Of a DNA stretch of 59,243 bases, positions 8,483 through 16,055 are shown piece after piece. This DNA comes from Minisyncoccota bacterium (GTDB taxonomy: Bacteria; Patescibacteriota; Minisyncoccia; UBA6257; 1-14-0-10-40-38). Location: assembly GCA_009694925.1 (NCBI GenBank), contig SIBX01000001.1, positions 1 through 59,243 of the forward strand, in the 5' to 3' direction. The translations under genes and the position numbers were made by a program. The notes below the pieces were generated by a model that ran no database searches, was not told the origin of the DNA, and saw only the letters and a program-made list of their open reading frames with translations. Each line of letters opens with the position of its first letter. Position 1 is the first letter of the stretch.

Positions 8483-8511
8483 AAAGACCCGCGCCTAAAG
8501 CGCGGGTCTTT
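8483..8511 (+). terminator. rnpB terminator
   Basis: AAAGACCCGCG-cctaaag-CGCGGGTCTTT, ten bases after the P1 stem. Confidence 0.85.
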
Positions 8512-8527
8512 GATTTGACTATTAAGA

Positions 8528-8556
8528 TTGCTTTTAAGCTAACTGTCCGTTACCAT
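8528..8556 (+). promoter_or_regulatory. Promoter of the 61-aa membrane protein gene
   Basis: TTGCTT (8528-8533), 17-base spacer, TACCAT (8551-8556). Confidence 0.4.
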
Positions 8557-8603
8557 ATTACACAGCTCTTGGGACCACACAGCTTCTCAAGCTGGAGAAA
8601 GTC

Positions 8604-8789
8604 TTGGTGGAAAGGGGAAGGCGTTTGGCTGTCGGTCTGTTTCGGATGGTGATCGGAGTCTTTTCAAAGGCTCCAGCGCATGAGGGAGAAGAGAGGACAA
8701 CGGCTCTCAGGGTCTGTCTCGTGGCAGCCCTCGGTACGGTCCTCATCATGTATTTCAGCGAGGGTGGGCACATGTTCCATCCGAACTGA
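8604..8789 (+). CDS. Small membrane protein in a GC-rich unit, 61 aa
   Basis: TTG start with GGAG eight bases upstream. A basic N-terminus (VERGRRLAVGLFRMV) is followed by a probable membrane helix (ALRVCLVAALGTVLIMYF) and a short tail. Codons are GC-rich, in contrast to the host genes. The unit has a plausible promoter and a strong terminator at 8820-8860. No family recognised; because the frame is short the call is tentative. Confidence 0.4.
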   Translation: MVERGRRLAVGLFRMVIGVFSKAPAHEGEERTTALRVCLVAALGTVLIMYFSEGGHMFHPN

Positions 8790-8816
8790 AGCACAAAATA
8801 ATCTCCGTCCACGCTT

Positions 8817-8860
8817 CGGCGCGTCTCACTTTGATAGTGGAACGCGCCGTTTTTTTTGTA
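8817..8860 (+). terminator. Terminator of the 61-aa gene
   Basis: CGGCGCGT ... ACGCGCCG followed by eight T. Confidence 0.85.
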
Positions 8861-8861
8861 A

Positions 8862-8916
8862 AAAAAGACCACCTTCGCTTGAATATTTTATATTAAGCTT
8901 GGGTGGTTTTTGGTCT
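8862..8916 (-). terminator. Terminator of the 73-aa Cys-rich gene
   Basis: In minus direction CCACCCAAGCTTAA ... TTCAAGCGAAGGTGG followed by TCTTTTTTT. It faces the terminator of the converging 61-aa gene. Confidence 0.8.
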
Positions 8917-8929
8917 TCGACAATAGTCA

Positions 8930-9151
8930 TTATTGAATACTGCCGGATTGAAAAAGTATCGCTTCTGGCCTCAGCTTGTCTGCTCTTTCTTTGCAGATTA
9001 CAGAGCAAAATGGCCTTTTGCATTTGCCGACATAATAGAGGCTGTCGACTGGGATTACTGCTTTACATTCAGTGCAATCGTGTCTGACTTTGGCCATATG
9101 ATGTTCTGGAACCAGATCATCGTCTTCGTATCCTCCAGCGCATCCGCACAT
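8930..9151 (-). CDS. Small Cys-rich zinc-binding-type protein in a GC-rich unit
   Basis: 73 aa. GGGAGGAAACTCTG precedes the ATG at 9151, a strong Shine-Dalgarno. It starts MCGCAGG and carries Cys26-x2-Cys29, Cys44, Cys49 and Cys53 (DCTECK ... GKCKRPFCSVICKER), a pattern that fits one four-Cys zinc site. Promoter on the minus strand: TTGCGA, 18 bases, TATAAT, about 60 bases upstream of the Shine-Dalgarno. Own terminator. More GC-rich than the flanking host DNA. No family recognised. Confidence 0.6.
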   Translation of the reverse strand: MCGCAGGYEDDDLVPEHHMAKVRHDCTECKAVIPVDSLYYVGKCKRPFCSVICKERADKLRPEAILFQSGSIQ

Positions 9152-9239
9152 CAGAGTTTCCTCCCATGTTTGTGACCGCCATAAGACCAGTGCTTTCTAT
9201 ATTATAATCTTGATTTAAGACATTTCGCAAACTGTTTTA

Positions 9240-9301
9240 AAAATGAAAGAGTCCGGTTCAGAATTTTATCTGATACCGGACTCCTGCCCCGCCGTAGCGG
9301 G
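9240..9301 (-). terminator. Terminator region of the 71-aa gene
   Basis: In minus direction a CCCCGC-tacg-GCGGGG hairpin (9301-9286) is followed by GAGTCCGG ... CCGGACTC (9283-9249) and then TTTCATTTTTAAAAC. Confidence 0.75.
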
Positions 9302-9314
9302 GACTTATTCGCTT

Positions 9315-9530
9315 TCAGGCGGTGGCGACGGCGAGTTGACGCTCGTCGACCATCTCCGTGATCGTCGGAGCCGAGAAGCGCCGGATGAGATCCAGTCCGC
9401 CCGGCTTCCTGCCACCAGCCGCGATGATCATCTGCGCGATGAGCCCGCGAGTGGTCGGAGCACCCCGGAAAGTCCGGATCTCGCAACGGCACTCACCGCT
9501 CACCCTGCATGCCCTTGAGTCGCAAATCAT
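9315..9530 (-). CDS. Small Cys-containing protein in a GC-rich unit, 71 aa
   Basis: ATG at 9530 with GGGGAAAG about six bases upstream. The N-terminus has Cys3, Cys8, Cys14 and Cys16 (ICDSRACRVSGECRCEIRTF), possibly a zinc knuckle, then a basic helical part (LIAQMIIAAGGRKPGGLDLI). The promoter is excellent (TTGACA-18-TATAAT, minus strand 9652-9623) and the leader is about 85 bases. The frame is very GC-rich. Function unknown. Confidence 0.5.
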   Translation of the reverse strand: MICDSRACRVSGECRCEIRTFRGAPTTRGLIAQMIIAAGGRKPGGLDLIRRFSAPTITEMVDERQLAVATA

Positions 9531-9622
9531 TTCAGTCTTTCCCCGATTGCCATTCTAGCCTCGTGTTACCGAGCTAGAGGACTGTGAGTGAGTAGGGCCA
9601 ATCCCTTATCACTTACTTTATC

Positions 9623-9652
9623 ATTATATCATACGATACATCTATTTGTCAA
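9623..9652 (-). promoter_or_regulatory. Consensus promoter of the 71-aa gene
   Basis: Minus strand TTGACA (9652-9647), 18-base spacer, TATAAT (9628-9623). Confidence 0.8.
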
Positions 9653-9666
9653 TATATAAAGCCTAT

Positions 9667-9717
9667 AATCCTTAAAAATAAGGGTTCTGTTGTAAAAATC
9701 CCTTATTTTTAAGGATT
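9667..9717. repeat. 18-bp perfect inverted repeat
   Basis: AATCCTTAAAAATAAGGG (9667-9684) and its exact reverse complement (9700-9717), spacer 15. It lies between the divergent 71-aa gene and the second surface protein gene. It could be a hairpin, an operator or an insertion scar; it has no T-run. Confidence 0.75.
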
Positions 9718-9845
9718 CTTTATAATTTATAAACTCACAGCTCTTTACAAATTAAATTGACCTTGATATAATATGGAAATGAAGGTTGGGCTTAGAACGT
9801 TATTAATAGTAGCGATAAACCCAGAAAATAATTTAAAATAACTAT

Positions 9846-11867
9846 ATGTTCAAAAAAATTATACTTTTAAATATTGCAATTCTTTCGATATTTTTTATCG
9901 ACTTAAACCAAAACAAAACTCTGGCTTCTTTTCCTGGTTATTGTTCTAGCGAAATTATAATTTTTGCACAAGACATAGATGGAGTTACTCCCGGCAATAA
10001 CAATGATACGGCCATAGTAAATAATAGAAATGGAGCCCGCTTAGCAACAATTAATCAGGTAAGCGATGACTACATAGTTTTTCCGAATGATTATTATATT
10101 AAAGTTTATTCTGGAGAAAGAGCCGTTTACGCTGGAGCTCAAAAAGCCAATTTAACTTTCGAAATAGTAGATAATAATTACGCTCTTTTAAACAGCTATT
10201 CTTTCGGGGTTACAAATTCTAATAGAAAAGAGGTTCAAATTAATCAGGACGGCTACATTCATTTTATTAAAAATTTTAAATCGAATCAGTCTAGTTGGAT
10301 TATAATTTGTCCGAAATCAAACTCAAATCCACCACCAACTTCTAACGGCCAAATTACCTGGAGCCAAATTCCAACTCAATATGTAAATATTGGCAGTGTT
10401 TTGCAATTCAATATTTCGGCCAATAGTTCTATAGGAAAAACAATTTCTTATACTGCCGTTAATCTTGCCCAAGGAGCTTCTTTTGATTCAAATACAATGC
10501 AATTTTCTTGGACACCAACTCAATCTGGAACATATAGCGTAACTTTTAGGGCCAGTGACGGAATAAATTCAACAGACATGACAGTTTCCATAATTGTTAA
10601 TGGAACTACTGGAGGTGGCTGTTATTATAGTTGCAATAATAGTTGTGACTACAACAATAATTATAATTATTCAGGATCTTCTATCCTTGAGCAGTACGAT
10701 ATTTTCGGAATTTTTGGAAATTCAAACAATAATTCAAATTATGGCTGTAATAATAATTGTGGTTATTCTGGAAATTGTAATTATAACGACAATAACAACA
10801 ACGGTTCTTATTATCAGAATTATAATATCTACGCCCCAAATTGGAATATAATTCCAACTCAGACAGGATATGCTGGCCAGCTTTTAAGATTTGTTGTTTT
10901 TGCAACCAGCCAAAACAATTCAAATCTTTCTTATTCAGCCTTTAATCTTCCGTCTGGTGCATCTTTTGATTCCGTAACCAGAACTTTTTCTTGGGTTCCA
11001 GGATTCAATCAGATCGGAACATATCACGCTCTATTTAGGGTTACCGATGGATCTTCCGCTTCTCAAGATATGAACATAACCATAAATATTTTAAATAGTG
11101 GTCAAGCTGCTCCAAGTTTTACAGTTTTTGATCCTCCTCTTACTGGAGTTGAAAATCAATCTTGGACATATACGGCTCAGGCCGTTTCAAACGGCGGAGG
11201 TGGTGTTGTTTATAGATTATTAACCGCTCCAGCCGGCATGACCATTAGCCAAATAGCAGGAACAATTAATTGGATTCCAAATTCTTCTCAAGGAAGACCA
11301 AATCCATATTTAGTTACTGTTGGAGCTTCATCTGGATATGCCGAAGCCACTAGATCATTTTATTTAACCATAGCCGACACAGATGGAAATTATTCAATTC
11401 CATATATTCCTCCTTATCAAGGTTCTGGTTCTGGAATTATTCAAAAACCAAATATCAGCAATATAAATATAAATAATATTGATGGGGGAATAAGAATTTC
11501 TTGGAGCACGGATATTCCGGCCAAAGGAAGAGTTGTTTACGGAAGAGAATCTCAGGCCAATAAAGGGGAGCCATATTCATATTCTAACGCCACAAATTAT
11601 TCAGAAGTTAATAAAGATAATTCTGTAAATTTGACAGGTTTGGAAGATAATAAAACTTATTATTTGAGAATAGTTGCCGACGCCTCTGGCGCAGTTTCCA
11701 CGAGTCAAGAAATAAGTTATGTTTATTTAGCAGCCTCCGGCGCTGGTCTTGGATTTGCCTTAGCGTCTTTAGGTGCTCTTATTGCTAACGGTTGGTTTTG
11801 GCTTATAGCCATCCTAGCTATCGGAATCTTCTATGTTTATCCAAAATTCTCAAAAAAAACTGCTTAA
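9846..11867 (+). CDS. Large surface protein with repeated Ig-like (He_PIG) domains and a C-terminal anchor
   Basis: 673 aa. Signal peptide (KKIILLNIAILSIFFI) and a unique N-terminal domain to about 155. Then Ig-like repeats of the He_PIG kind, recognisable by the recurring pattern GASFDSNTMQFSWTPTQSGT / GASFDSVTRTFSWVPGFNQIGT, one at 170-250 and one at 330-425, plus a related one to about 510. Between the first two lies a strange Asn/Tyr/Cys/Gly-rich insert (about 255-325, with CYYSCNNSC and CNNNCGYSGNC). A fibronectin-like domain (about 535-630) and a C-terminal membrane helix (GWFWLIAILAIGIFYVY) with a basic end follow. It is likely displayed on the cell surface; role in adhesion inferred. 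Confidence 0.85.
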   Translation: MFKKIILLNIAILSIFFIDLNQNKTLASFPGYCSSEIIIFAQDIDGVTPGNNNDTAIVNNRNGARLATINQVSDDYIVFPNDYYIKVYSGERAVYAGAQKANLTFEIVDNNYALLNSYSFGVTNSNRKEVQINQDGYIHFIKNFKSNQSSWIIICPKSNSNPPPTSNGQITWSQIPTQYVNIGSVLQFNISANSSIGKTISYTAVNLAQGASFDSNTMQFSWTPTQSGTYSVTFRASDGINSTDMTVSIIVNGTTGGGCYYSCNNSCDYNNNYNYSGSSILEQYDIFGIFGNSNNNSNYGCNNNCGYSGNCNYNDNNNNGSYYQNYNIYAPNWNIIPTQTGYAGQLLRFVVFATSQNNSNLSYSAFNLPSGASFDSVTRTFSWVPGFNQIGTYHALFRVTDGSSASQDMNITINILNSGQAAPSFTVFDPPLTGVENQSWTYTAQAVSNGGGGVVYRLLTAPAGMTISQIAGTINWIPNSSQGRPNPYLVTVGASSGYAEATRSFYLTIADTDGNYSIPYIPPYQGSGSGIIQKPNISNININNIDGGIRISWSTDIPAKGRVVYGRESQANKGEPYSYSNATNYSEVNKDNSVNLTGLEDNKTYYLRIVADASGAVSTSQEISYVYLAASGAGLGFALASLGALIANGWFWLIAILAIGIFYVYPKFSKKTA

Positions 11868-11881
11868 AGATATATCAAAAT

Positions 11882-11918
11882 AAAAAAATCCACGTGGCTC
11901 TTACGGGGATTTTTTTAT
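11882..11918 (+). terminator. Terminator after the He_PIG surface protein gene
   Basis: AAAAATCCaCGT ... ACGgGGATTTTTTT hairpin. Confidence 0.75.
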
Positions 11919-11928
11919 TTATAAATTA

Positions 11929-11957
11929 TTGACAAAATTTTTTATTGGGAGTAAATT
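11929..11957 (+). promoter_or_regulatory. Promoter of the GC-rich secreted protein gene
   Basis: TTGACA (11929-11934), 17-base spacer, TAAATT (11952-11957). The leader to the ATG is about 105 bases. Confidence 0.7.
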
Positions 11958-12068
11958 AATATTTAGTACACGATTCGGTGTGTAAGCCGGATCAACAACA
12001 GAGATTCGCAATTCGAGAGAGGGAGGGTTTCTCTTTAGCCCGCTTTTGTGGGCAGAAGGAATTTTCTC

Positions 12069-12584
12069 ATGAAGGCCTTGATGTTGGTTCTGGCGGTGCT
12101 CCTCGTGGGAGCCTCGGCAGGAGCTGTCTCTTCGGCAACGTCGGCGGAACCGACCACTCTGAAGATGGTCGATCCGTTCGTCTCGGCGACCGTCACGGTG
12201 AACGGCGTCGTGGTGGAGGTGGAGTTCGTGGATCTCTCCACGGGCCTCACGCTCACGACGACGAATCCGGCTCTCGTCGCGATGGCTAGCGATTACGTGA
12301 GCGATCCGGATACGTCATCTGCACGCTTCACCAAGGATGTCAGCGACGGCAACGGGGGCAAGAAGAAGGTCGAGATGACCATCACGGTCACCAAGCGATC
12401 CGAAGAGTCCGGCAAGGAATTCCTCAGGCGCTTCGAGAAGCGTTGCGAGGACGCCATCTCTTCTGGTTGGGAGCCCGTCGTCACGCCGACGTCGAACGTC
12501 TACGACTCGAACCGGCCGGTCCTCGACGTCGTCCATCTCTACGACAGGGACGACCCGCCTTCGGACATCGGCAACGCTGTCTGA
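12069..12584 (+). CDS. Secreted protein of unknown function in a GC-rich unit
   Basis: 171 aa from the ATG at 12069, chosen over a GTG at 12048 because AGAAGGA sits eight bases before it. A clear signal peptide (MKALMLVLAVLLVGASAGA, cut probably after an Ala near 19-28) is followed by a Val/Thr-rich, probably beta domain (SATVTVNGVVVEVEFVDLS) and a helical stretch (EFLRRFEKRCEDAISSGW) with the only Cys of the mature part, then an Asp-rich end. The GC-rich codon use is completely unlike the surface protein gene before it and msrA after it. It has its own promoter and a strong terminator. No family recognised. Confidence 0.7.
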   Translation: MKALMLVLAVLLVGASAGAVSSATSAEPTTLKMVDPFVSATVTVNGVVVEVEFVDLSTGLTLTTTNPALVAMASDYVSDPDTSSARFTKDVSDGNGGKKKVEMTITVTKRSEESGKEFLRRFEKRCEDAISSGWEPVVTPTSNVYDSNRPVLDVVHLYDRDDPPSDIGNAV

Positions 12585-12589
12585 ATGCC

Positions 12590-12636
12590 GACCCCCACTT
12601 TGCAAGCCAAGACTTGCGAGTGGGGGTCATTTTTTT
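12590..12636 (+). terminator. Terminator of the GC-rich secreted protein gene
   Basis: GACCCCCACTttGCAAG ... CTTGCgAGTGGGGGTC followed by ATTTTTTT. Confidence 0.9.
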
Positions 12637-12690
12637 ATTTCATACTTTTTGTTTTTACTCCTACGATATTTTTCTTGGTATAATACATCT

Positions 12691-13179
12691 ATGGATCAAA
12701 AATCAGAAAAATTAGAAATAGCCACCTTCGCCGCCGGTTGTTTCTGGGGAGTTGAAGATAAATTTATGCAGACTAATGGAGTAAAAAACACTGAAGTTGG
12801 TTATACTGGTGGCCATCTTAAAAGCGCAACCTATAAAGATGTTTGCTCTGGCACAACTGGTCACGCTGAGACCGTTAATGTTTATTTTGATCCAAAACTA
12901 ATTTCATATGGAGAGCTTCTAAATATTTTTTGGCTCCTTCACGATCCAACTCAATTCAACCGCCAAGGACCAGATTATGGCAGTCAATATCGCTCGGCAA
13001 TTTTTTATCACGACGAAAATCAGAAAACTTTAGCCGAAAAATCAAAATCTCAACTAGATCAAAGCAATAAATATCCTAAAAAAATAGTCACAGAAATAAC
13101 CAGAGCCACAGAATTCTATAAGGCCGAAGAATATCACCAACAATATATGAAGAAAACCGGTCTTAAGGTTTGTCATTAA
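12691..13179 (+). CDS. msrA: Peptide methionine-S-sulfoxide reductase
   Basis: 162 aa. Repairs oxidised methionine. The active-site motif GCFWG is at residues 16-20 with nucleophilic Cys17. The family blocks VGYTGG, HAETVNVYFDP, HDPTQFNRQGPDYGSQYRS and EEYHQQYMKK are all present. A resolving Cys may be the one in LKVCH at the C-terminus. Start at 12691 because TATAAT (12679-12684) ends six bases before the ATG; the mRNA is therefore probably leaderless. Confidence 0.96.
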   Translation: MDQKSEKLEIATFAAGCFWGVEDKFMQTNGVKNTEVGYTGGHLKSATYKDVCSGTTGHAETVNVYFDPKLISYGELLNIFWLLHDPTQFNRQGPDYGSQYRSAIFYHDENQKTLAEKSKSQLDQSNKYPKKIVTEITRATEFYKAEEYHQQYMKKTGLKVCH

Positions 13180-13202
13180 ACAATAATTAATAACTCAGCA
13201 AT

Positions 13203-13835
13203 ATGGAAATACTTTACTATATAATAATTCTGATTTTTTCGGTAATGGTTCATGAAGTTTCTCACGGCGCTATAGCTTTAAAGTTTGGAGATACTACAGC
13301 AAAAGACGCCGGTAGGTTGACGTTAAATCCCATTAAACACATCGATCCATTTGGCTCCATTATTCTCCCTCTTTTAATGATCCTTCCCAGTGTTCTTAGC
13401 GGAAGACCAATCGGTCCTATATTCGGATGGGCAAAACCAGTTCCGGTAAATCCCTATAATTTAAAAAATCCAAAAAAAGAATATGGCCTAGTTGGATTAG
13501 CTGGTCCTTTAAGTAATTTTCTATTAGCATTAATTTTTGCATTAATTTTTAGACTATCATCAGTTATCGGAATAAATTCAACCCCGCTTCTTAACAGTTT
13601 TCTTTTAATAGTGATGGTAAATATTGGCTTAGCGGTCTTTAATCTTATCCCAATCCCTCCGCTCGATGGTTCCAGCATCCTATTTTCCTTTTTAAGAGAC
13701 GATTCTCCATTAAAGTTATTTCTCTCAAGATACGGATTTATAATCTTATTAGTTTTAATCTTCAGCAATTCAATTAACTTCATCAGCCTAATAATCAGCA
13801 TCCTATTTTCTCTCTTCACCGGTTTAAAGATGTAA
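13203..13835 (+). CDS. Site-2 protease family membrane metalloprotease (M50)
   Basis: 210 aa integral membrane protein with about five or six helices. The zinc motif HEVSHG (His17, Glu18, His21) lies in the first helix and the third-ligand motif NLIPIPPLDG near residue 145-155. This is the short, PDZ-less form of the S2P/YwhC type. Such enzymes cut membrane-bound substrates, often regulators. It follows msrA by 23 bases. An inverted repeat that uses the last codons of the gene forms its probable terminator. Confidence 0.9.
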   Translation: MEILYYIIILIFSVMVHEVSHGAIALKFGDTTAKDAGRLTLNPIKHIDPFGSIILPLLMILPSVLSGRPIGPIFGWAKPVPVNPYNLKNPKKEYGLVGLAGPLSNFLLALIFALIFRLSSVIGINSTPLLNSFLLIVMVNIGLAVFNLIPIPPLDGSSILFSFLRDDSPLKLFLSRYGFIILLVLIFSNSINFISLIISILFSLFTGLKM

Positions 13836-13860
13836 AAATCAAAGATTTACATCTTTAAAC
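13822..13860. repeat. 15-bp inverted repeat over the stop codon of the M50 gene
   Basis: GTTTAAAGATGTAAA (13822-13836, includes the TAA stop) and its exact reverse complement at 13846-13860. Probably the transcription end of the msrA-M50 unit; no clean T-run. Confidence 0.65.
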
Positions 13861-13892
13861 TATGGCCTATCTACTATGGCCTATGGCCTTTT
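13860..13892. repeat. CTATGGCCTA tandem intergenic repeat
   Basis: Three copies of CTATGGCCT in 30 bases, followed by a T-run, just before adk. Nearly the same arrangement occurs at 53001-53035. Confidence 0.65.
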
Positions 13893-13912
13893 TTTATTGT
13901 AAGATTTATTTA

Positions 13913-14611
13913 ATGAAAAAATATGCCGTTATAATCTATGGCGCTCCCGGTTCCGGCAAAACAATGCAGGCCGATCTTCTCTCTAGAAAATTAGGCATAC
14001 TTCACTTTGATATTGGTCATTTTTTGGAAGACATCTTTAAAGATGAAAATGCTTTAAAAGACGAGAGGGTGTCTGAACAAAAGCACGTTTTTGAGTCCGG
14101 GGGAATGTGCGATCCTCTTTGGATTGTCTCTTTAGTTTCAAAAAGGTTTAAAGAAATAGCCAATTCAGGTTCCAGTTTGATTTTAAGCGGATCTTTACGA
14201 ACAGTTTTAGAAACATTCGGCCACGAAAAGATGAAGGGATTGATAGATATTTTAGAAGAAGGTTATGGTAAAGAAAATATATATTTTTATTTTCTGGATT
14301 CAAAGCCAGAAACCTCAATCAAGAGAAATAAGAATCGTTTAATATGTTCAATTTGTGGAAGACCAGTTTTAGCCGAAGCCTTTAAAACAAAACCAGTAGC
14401 TTGTCCTATCTGCGGAGGCGAGTTAAATACTAGGGCACTTGATAAGCCAGAAATTATAAAAAAGCGCCTTTTAGTTTTTCACTCAGATACTAAGCCGGTC
14501 CTCGAAGAATTAACTAAGCGAGGCTACAAGATAACTCATATAGAAGGAGAGAGAAAGCCTTATGAGGTAGAGGCCGATATTCTAAAAAGTTTGAATCATG
14601 ATAAAAAATAA
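13913..14611 (+). CDS. adk: Adenylate kinase family protein with zinc-binding lid
   Basis: About 232 aa from the ATG at 13913. The P-loop GAPGSGKT is at 10-17. The NMP-binding region has FDIGHFLED, and a four-Cys lid (Cys145, Cys148, Cys164, Cys167) is present, as in Gram-positive-type adenylate kinases. The usual DGFPRT motif is replaced by LSGSLRTVLE, so substrate preference may differ. Start at 13913 follows the repeat region; the longer frame from 13862 runs through that repeat. The end overlaps map by 14 bases, the adk-map pairing seen in ribosomal operons. Confidence 0.85.
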   Translation: MKKYAVIIYGAPGSGKTMQADLLSRKLGILHFDIGHFLEDIFKDENALKDERVSEQKHVFESGGMCDPLWIVSLVSKRFKEIANSGSSLILSGSLRTVLETFGHEKMKGLIDILEEGYGKENIYFYFLDSKPETSIKRNKNRLICSICGRPVLAEAFKTKPVACPICGGELNTRALDKPEIIKKRLLVFHSDTKPVLEELTKRGYKITHIEGERKPYEVEADILKSLNHDKK

Positions 14612-15350
14612 AGAGGAGATAGAGAAAATAAGAAAGTCTGGCAAAATTTTAGCTGAAGTTCTTAAAATCTTAAAAAAAGAAGCAAAAGTTGGAGTCTCTC
14701 TTTTGCAACTTGATGTACTAGCAAAAAAATCGATTGAATCACTTGGCGGGATCCCTGCATTTTTAAATTATTTTCCATATGGAGCAAAGAAGCCGTATCC
14801 AAATACGCTGTGTGCTTCTTTGAATGAAGTTATAGTTCACGGCGTGCCAACAGATAGAAAGCTAAAGAATGGAGATGTGTTAAAACTCGATCTAGGCGTC
14901 ATCTTTGAAAAGTTTTACTCAGACTCAGCCATAACAGTTGTTATAGGAGAATCCTCAAAGGAAGTCTTAAATTTAATTAAGGCCACAGAGTTAGCCTTAG
15001 TAGGGGGCATTAAACAAGCTAAGTCGGGCAACACCTTGGGAGATATAAGTTTTGCTATTCAATCAGTTGCAAATAAGTATGGCGTATCTGTTGTTCGTGG
15101 GCTGGGTGGTCACGGAATCGGTCTAGATCTTCACGAAGAACCGTTTATAGACAACATGGGCACTTCCGGTAAGGGACTTAAGCTAAAAGATGGTATGGTT
15201 TTTGCACTTGAACCAATGTTCGCCCTTGGTAAGGGAGAAATAAAGATACTTGAAGATGATAGTTATTCAACAATAGACGGGTCAGTCTCTGCTCAATTTG
15301 AACACACAGTTCTGGTTACGAGAAATGGAGGAGAAATCTTAACTAAATAG
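14598..15350 (+). CDS. map: Methionine aminopeptidase, type I
   Basis: 250 aa. Removes the initiator Met after deformylation. The start KNKEEIEKIRKSGKILAEVL is typical. Metal ligands are visible in KLDLGVIFEKFYSDSA (two Asp), GGHGIGLDLHE (His), LEPMF (Glu) and SAQFEHTV (Glu). The gene starts within the end of adk, so the two are co-translated. With def and fmt, the whole N-terminal Met cycle is encoded in this window. Confidence 0.95.
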   Translation: MIKNKEEIEKIRKSGKILAEVLKILKKEAKVGVSLLQLDVLAKKSIESLGGIPAFLNYFPYGAKKPYPNTLCASLNEVIVHGVPTDRKLKNGDVLKLDLGVIFEKFYSDSAITVVIGESSKEVLNLIKATELALVGGIKQAKSGNTLGDISFAIQSVANKYGVSVVRGLGGHGIGLDLHEEPFIDNMGTSGKGLKLKDGMVFALEPMFALGKGEIKILEDDSYSTIDGSVSAQFEHTVLVTRNGGEILTK

Positions 15351-15444
15351 ATTATTTAAAACCTCCATCAGATCTTAAGAGTTGTAATGCAGATAGTGCC
15401 TAGCATAATTTGTTTATTGTTTAATATTTAGCGATTTAGAGCAT

Positions 15445-15473
15445 TTGATTATTATTAATACTTGATGTAAAAT
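15445..15473 (+). promoter_or_regulatory. greA promoter
   Basis: TTGATT (15445-15450), 17-base spacer, TAAAAT (15468-15473). The ATG is 13 bases after the -10, leaving a leader of about seven bases, too short for a Shine-Dalgarno. Confidence 0.65.
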
Positions 15474-15486
15474 TCTTACTTAATTT

Positions 15487-15945
15487 ATGGAATACTATTT
15501 AACGCCAGAGAAACTAGGGGAATTGAAAATAGAATTAGAACGGTTGAAAACCGATGCTAGAATTGAAATTTCAGAAAAAATAAAACGTGCCAAAGAATAT
15601 GGCGACTTATCAGAAAACGCAGAATATTCTGAAGCCCGCGATGAACAAGCAGAGCTGGAAAAAAGGATTGCAGAGATGGAAGATTTGATCGGAAACGCCG
15701 TTCTGATAAAAAACGGTCATAATAAAAAAGGGCTAATAGAAATTGGCTCAACTTTTACAGTTTCAAAAAATGGAAAAGAGGCTAAAATGAGATTAGTTGG
15801 TTCAAATGAAGCAGATCCGATTACTGGTTTGGTTTCTAATGAATCTCCTTTAGGAAAGGAATTATTAGGCAAAGGAAAAGGGGATACGGTAACTATTAAG
15901 GCTCCAATGGGAGAGATAAAATACAAGATTTTACAAGTAGAATAA
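15487..15945 (+). CDS. greA: Transcription elongation factor GreA
   Basis: 152 aa. Rescues backtracked RNA polymerase by stimulating transcript cleavage. The N-terminal coiled coil (about 1-75) has the diagnostic tip GDLSENAEYSEARDEQ with the acidic residues that enter the polymerase channel. The C-terminal FKBP-like domain ends TIKAPMGEIKYKILQVE. Length and both domains are normal. It is monocistronic with a probable near-leaderless mRNA. Confidence 0.96.
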   Translation: MEYYLTPEKLGELKIELERLKTDARIEISEKIKRAKEYGDLSENAEYSEARDEQAELEKRIAEMEDLIGNAVLIKNGHNKKGLIEIGSTFTVSKNGKEAKMRLVGSNEADPITGLVSNESPLGKELLGKGKGDTVTIKAPMGEIKYKILQVE

Positions 15946-16055
15946 AAAACAAAATAAAAAATTAAATATCTAAAATCAAAATTAGACTCTTGATTGAAAC
16001 TTTTCATTTTTAATTGTCATTTTACATTTTGATCTTTAAACTTTAATCTAATTAT

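Noticed and set aside
9243..9518. 91-codon plus-strand frame through the GC-rich 71-aa gene
   Set aside because: It starts in the terminator of the minus-strand gene and has no promoter or ribosome site; the minus frame has a consensus promoter.
11978..12289. 103-codon plus-strand frame in another phase over the secreted-protein gene
   Set aside because: GC-rich DNA leaves several frames open by chance; only the frame from 12069 has a Shine-Dalgarno, a signal peptide and a stop next to the terminator.
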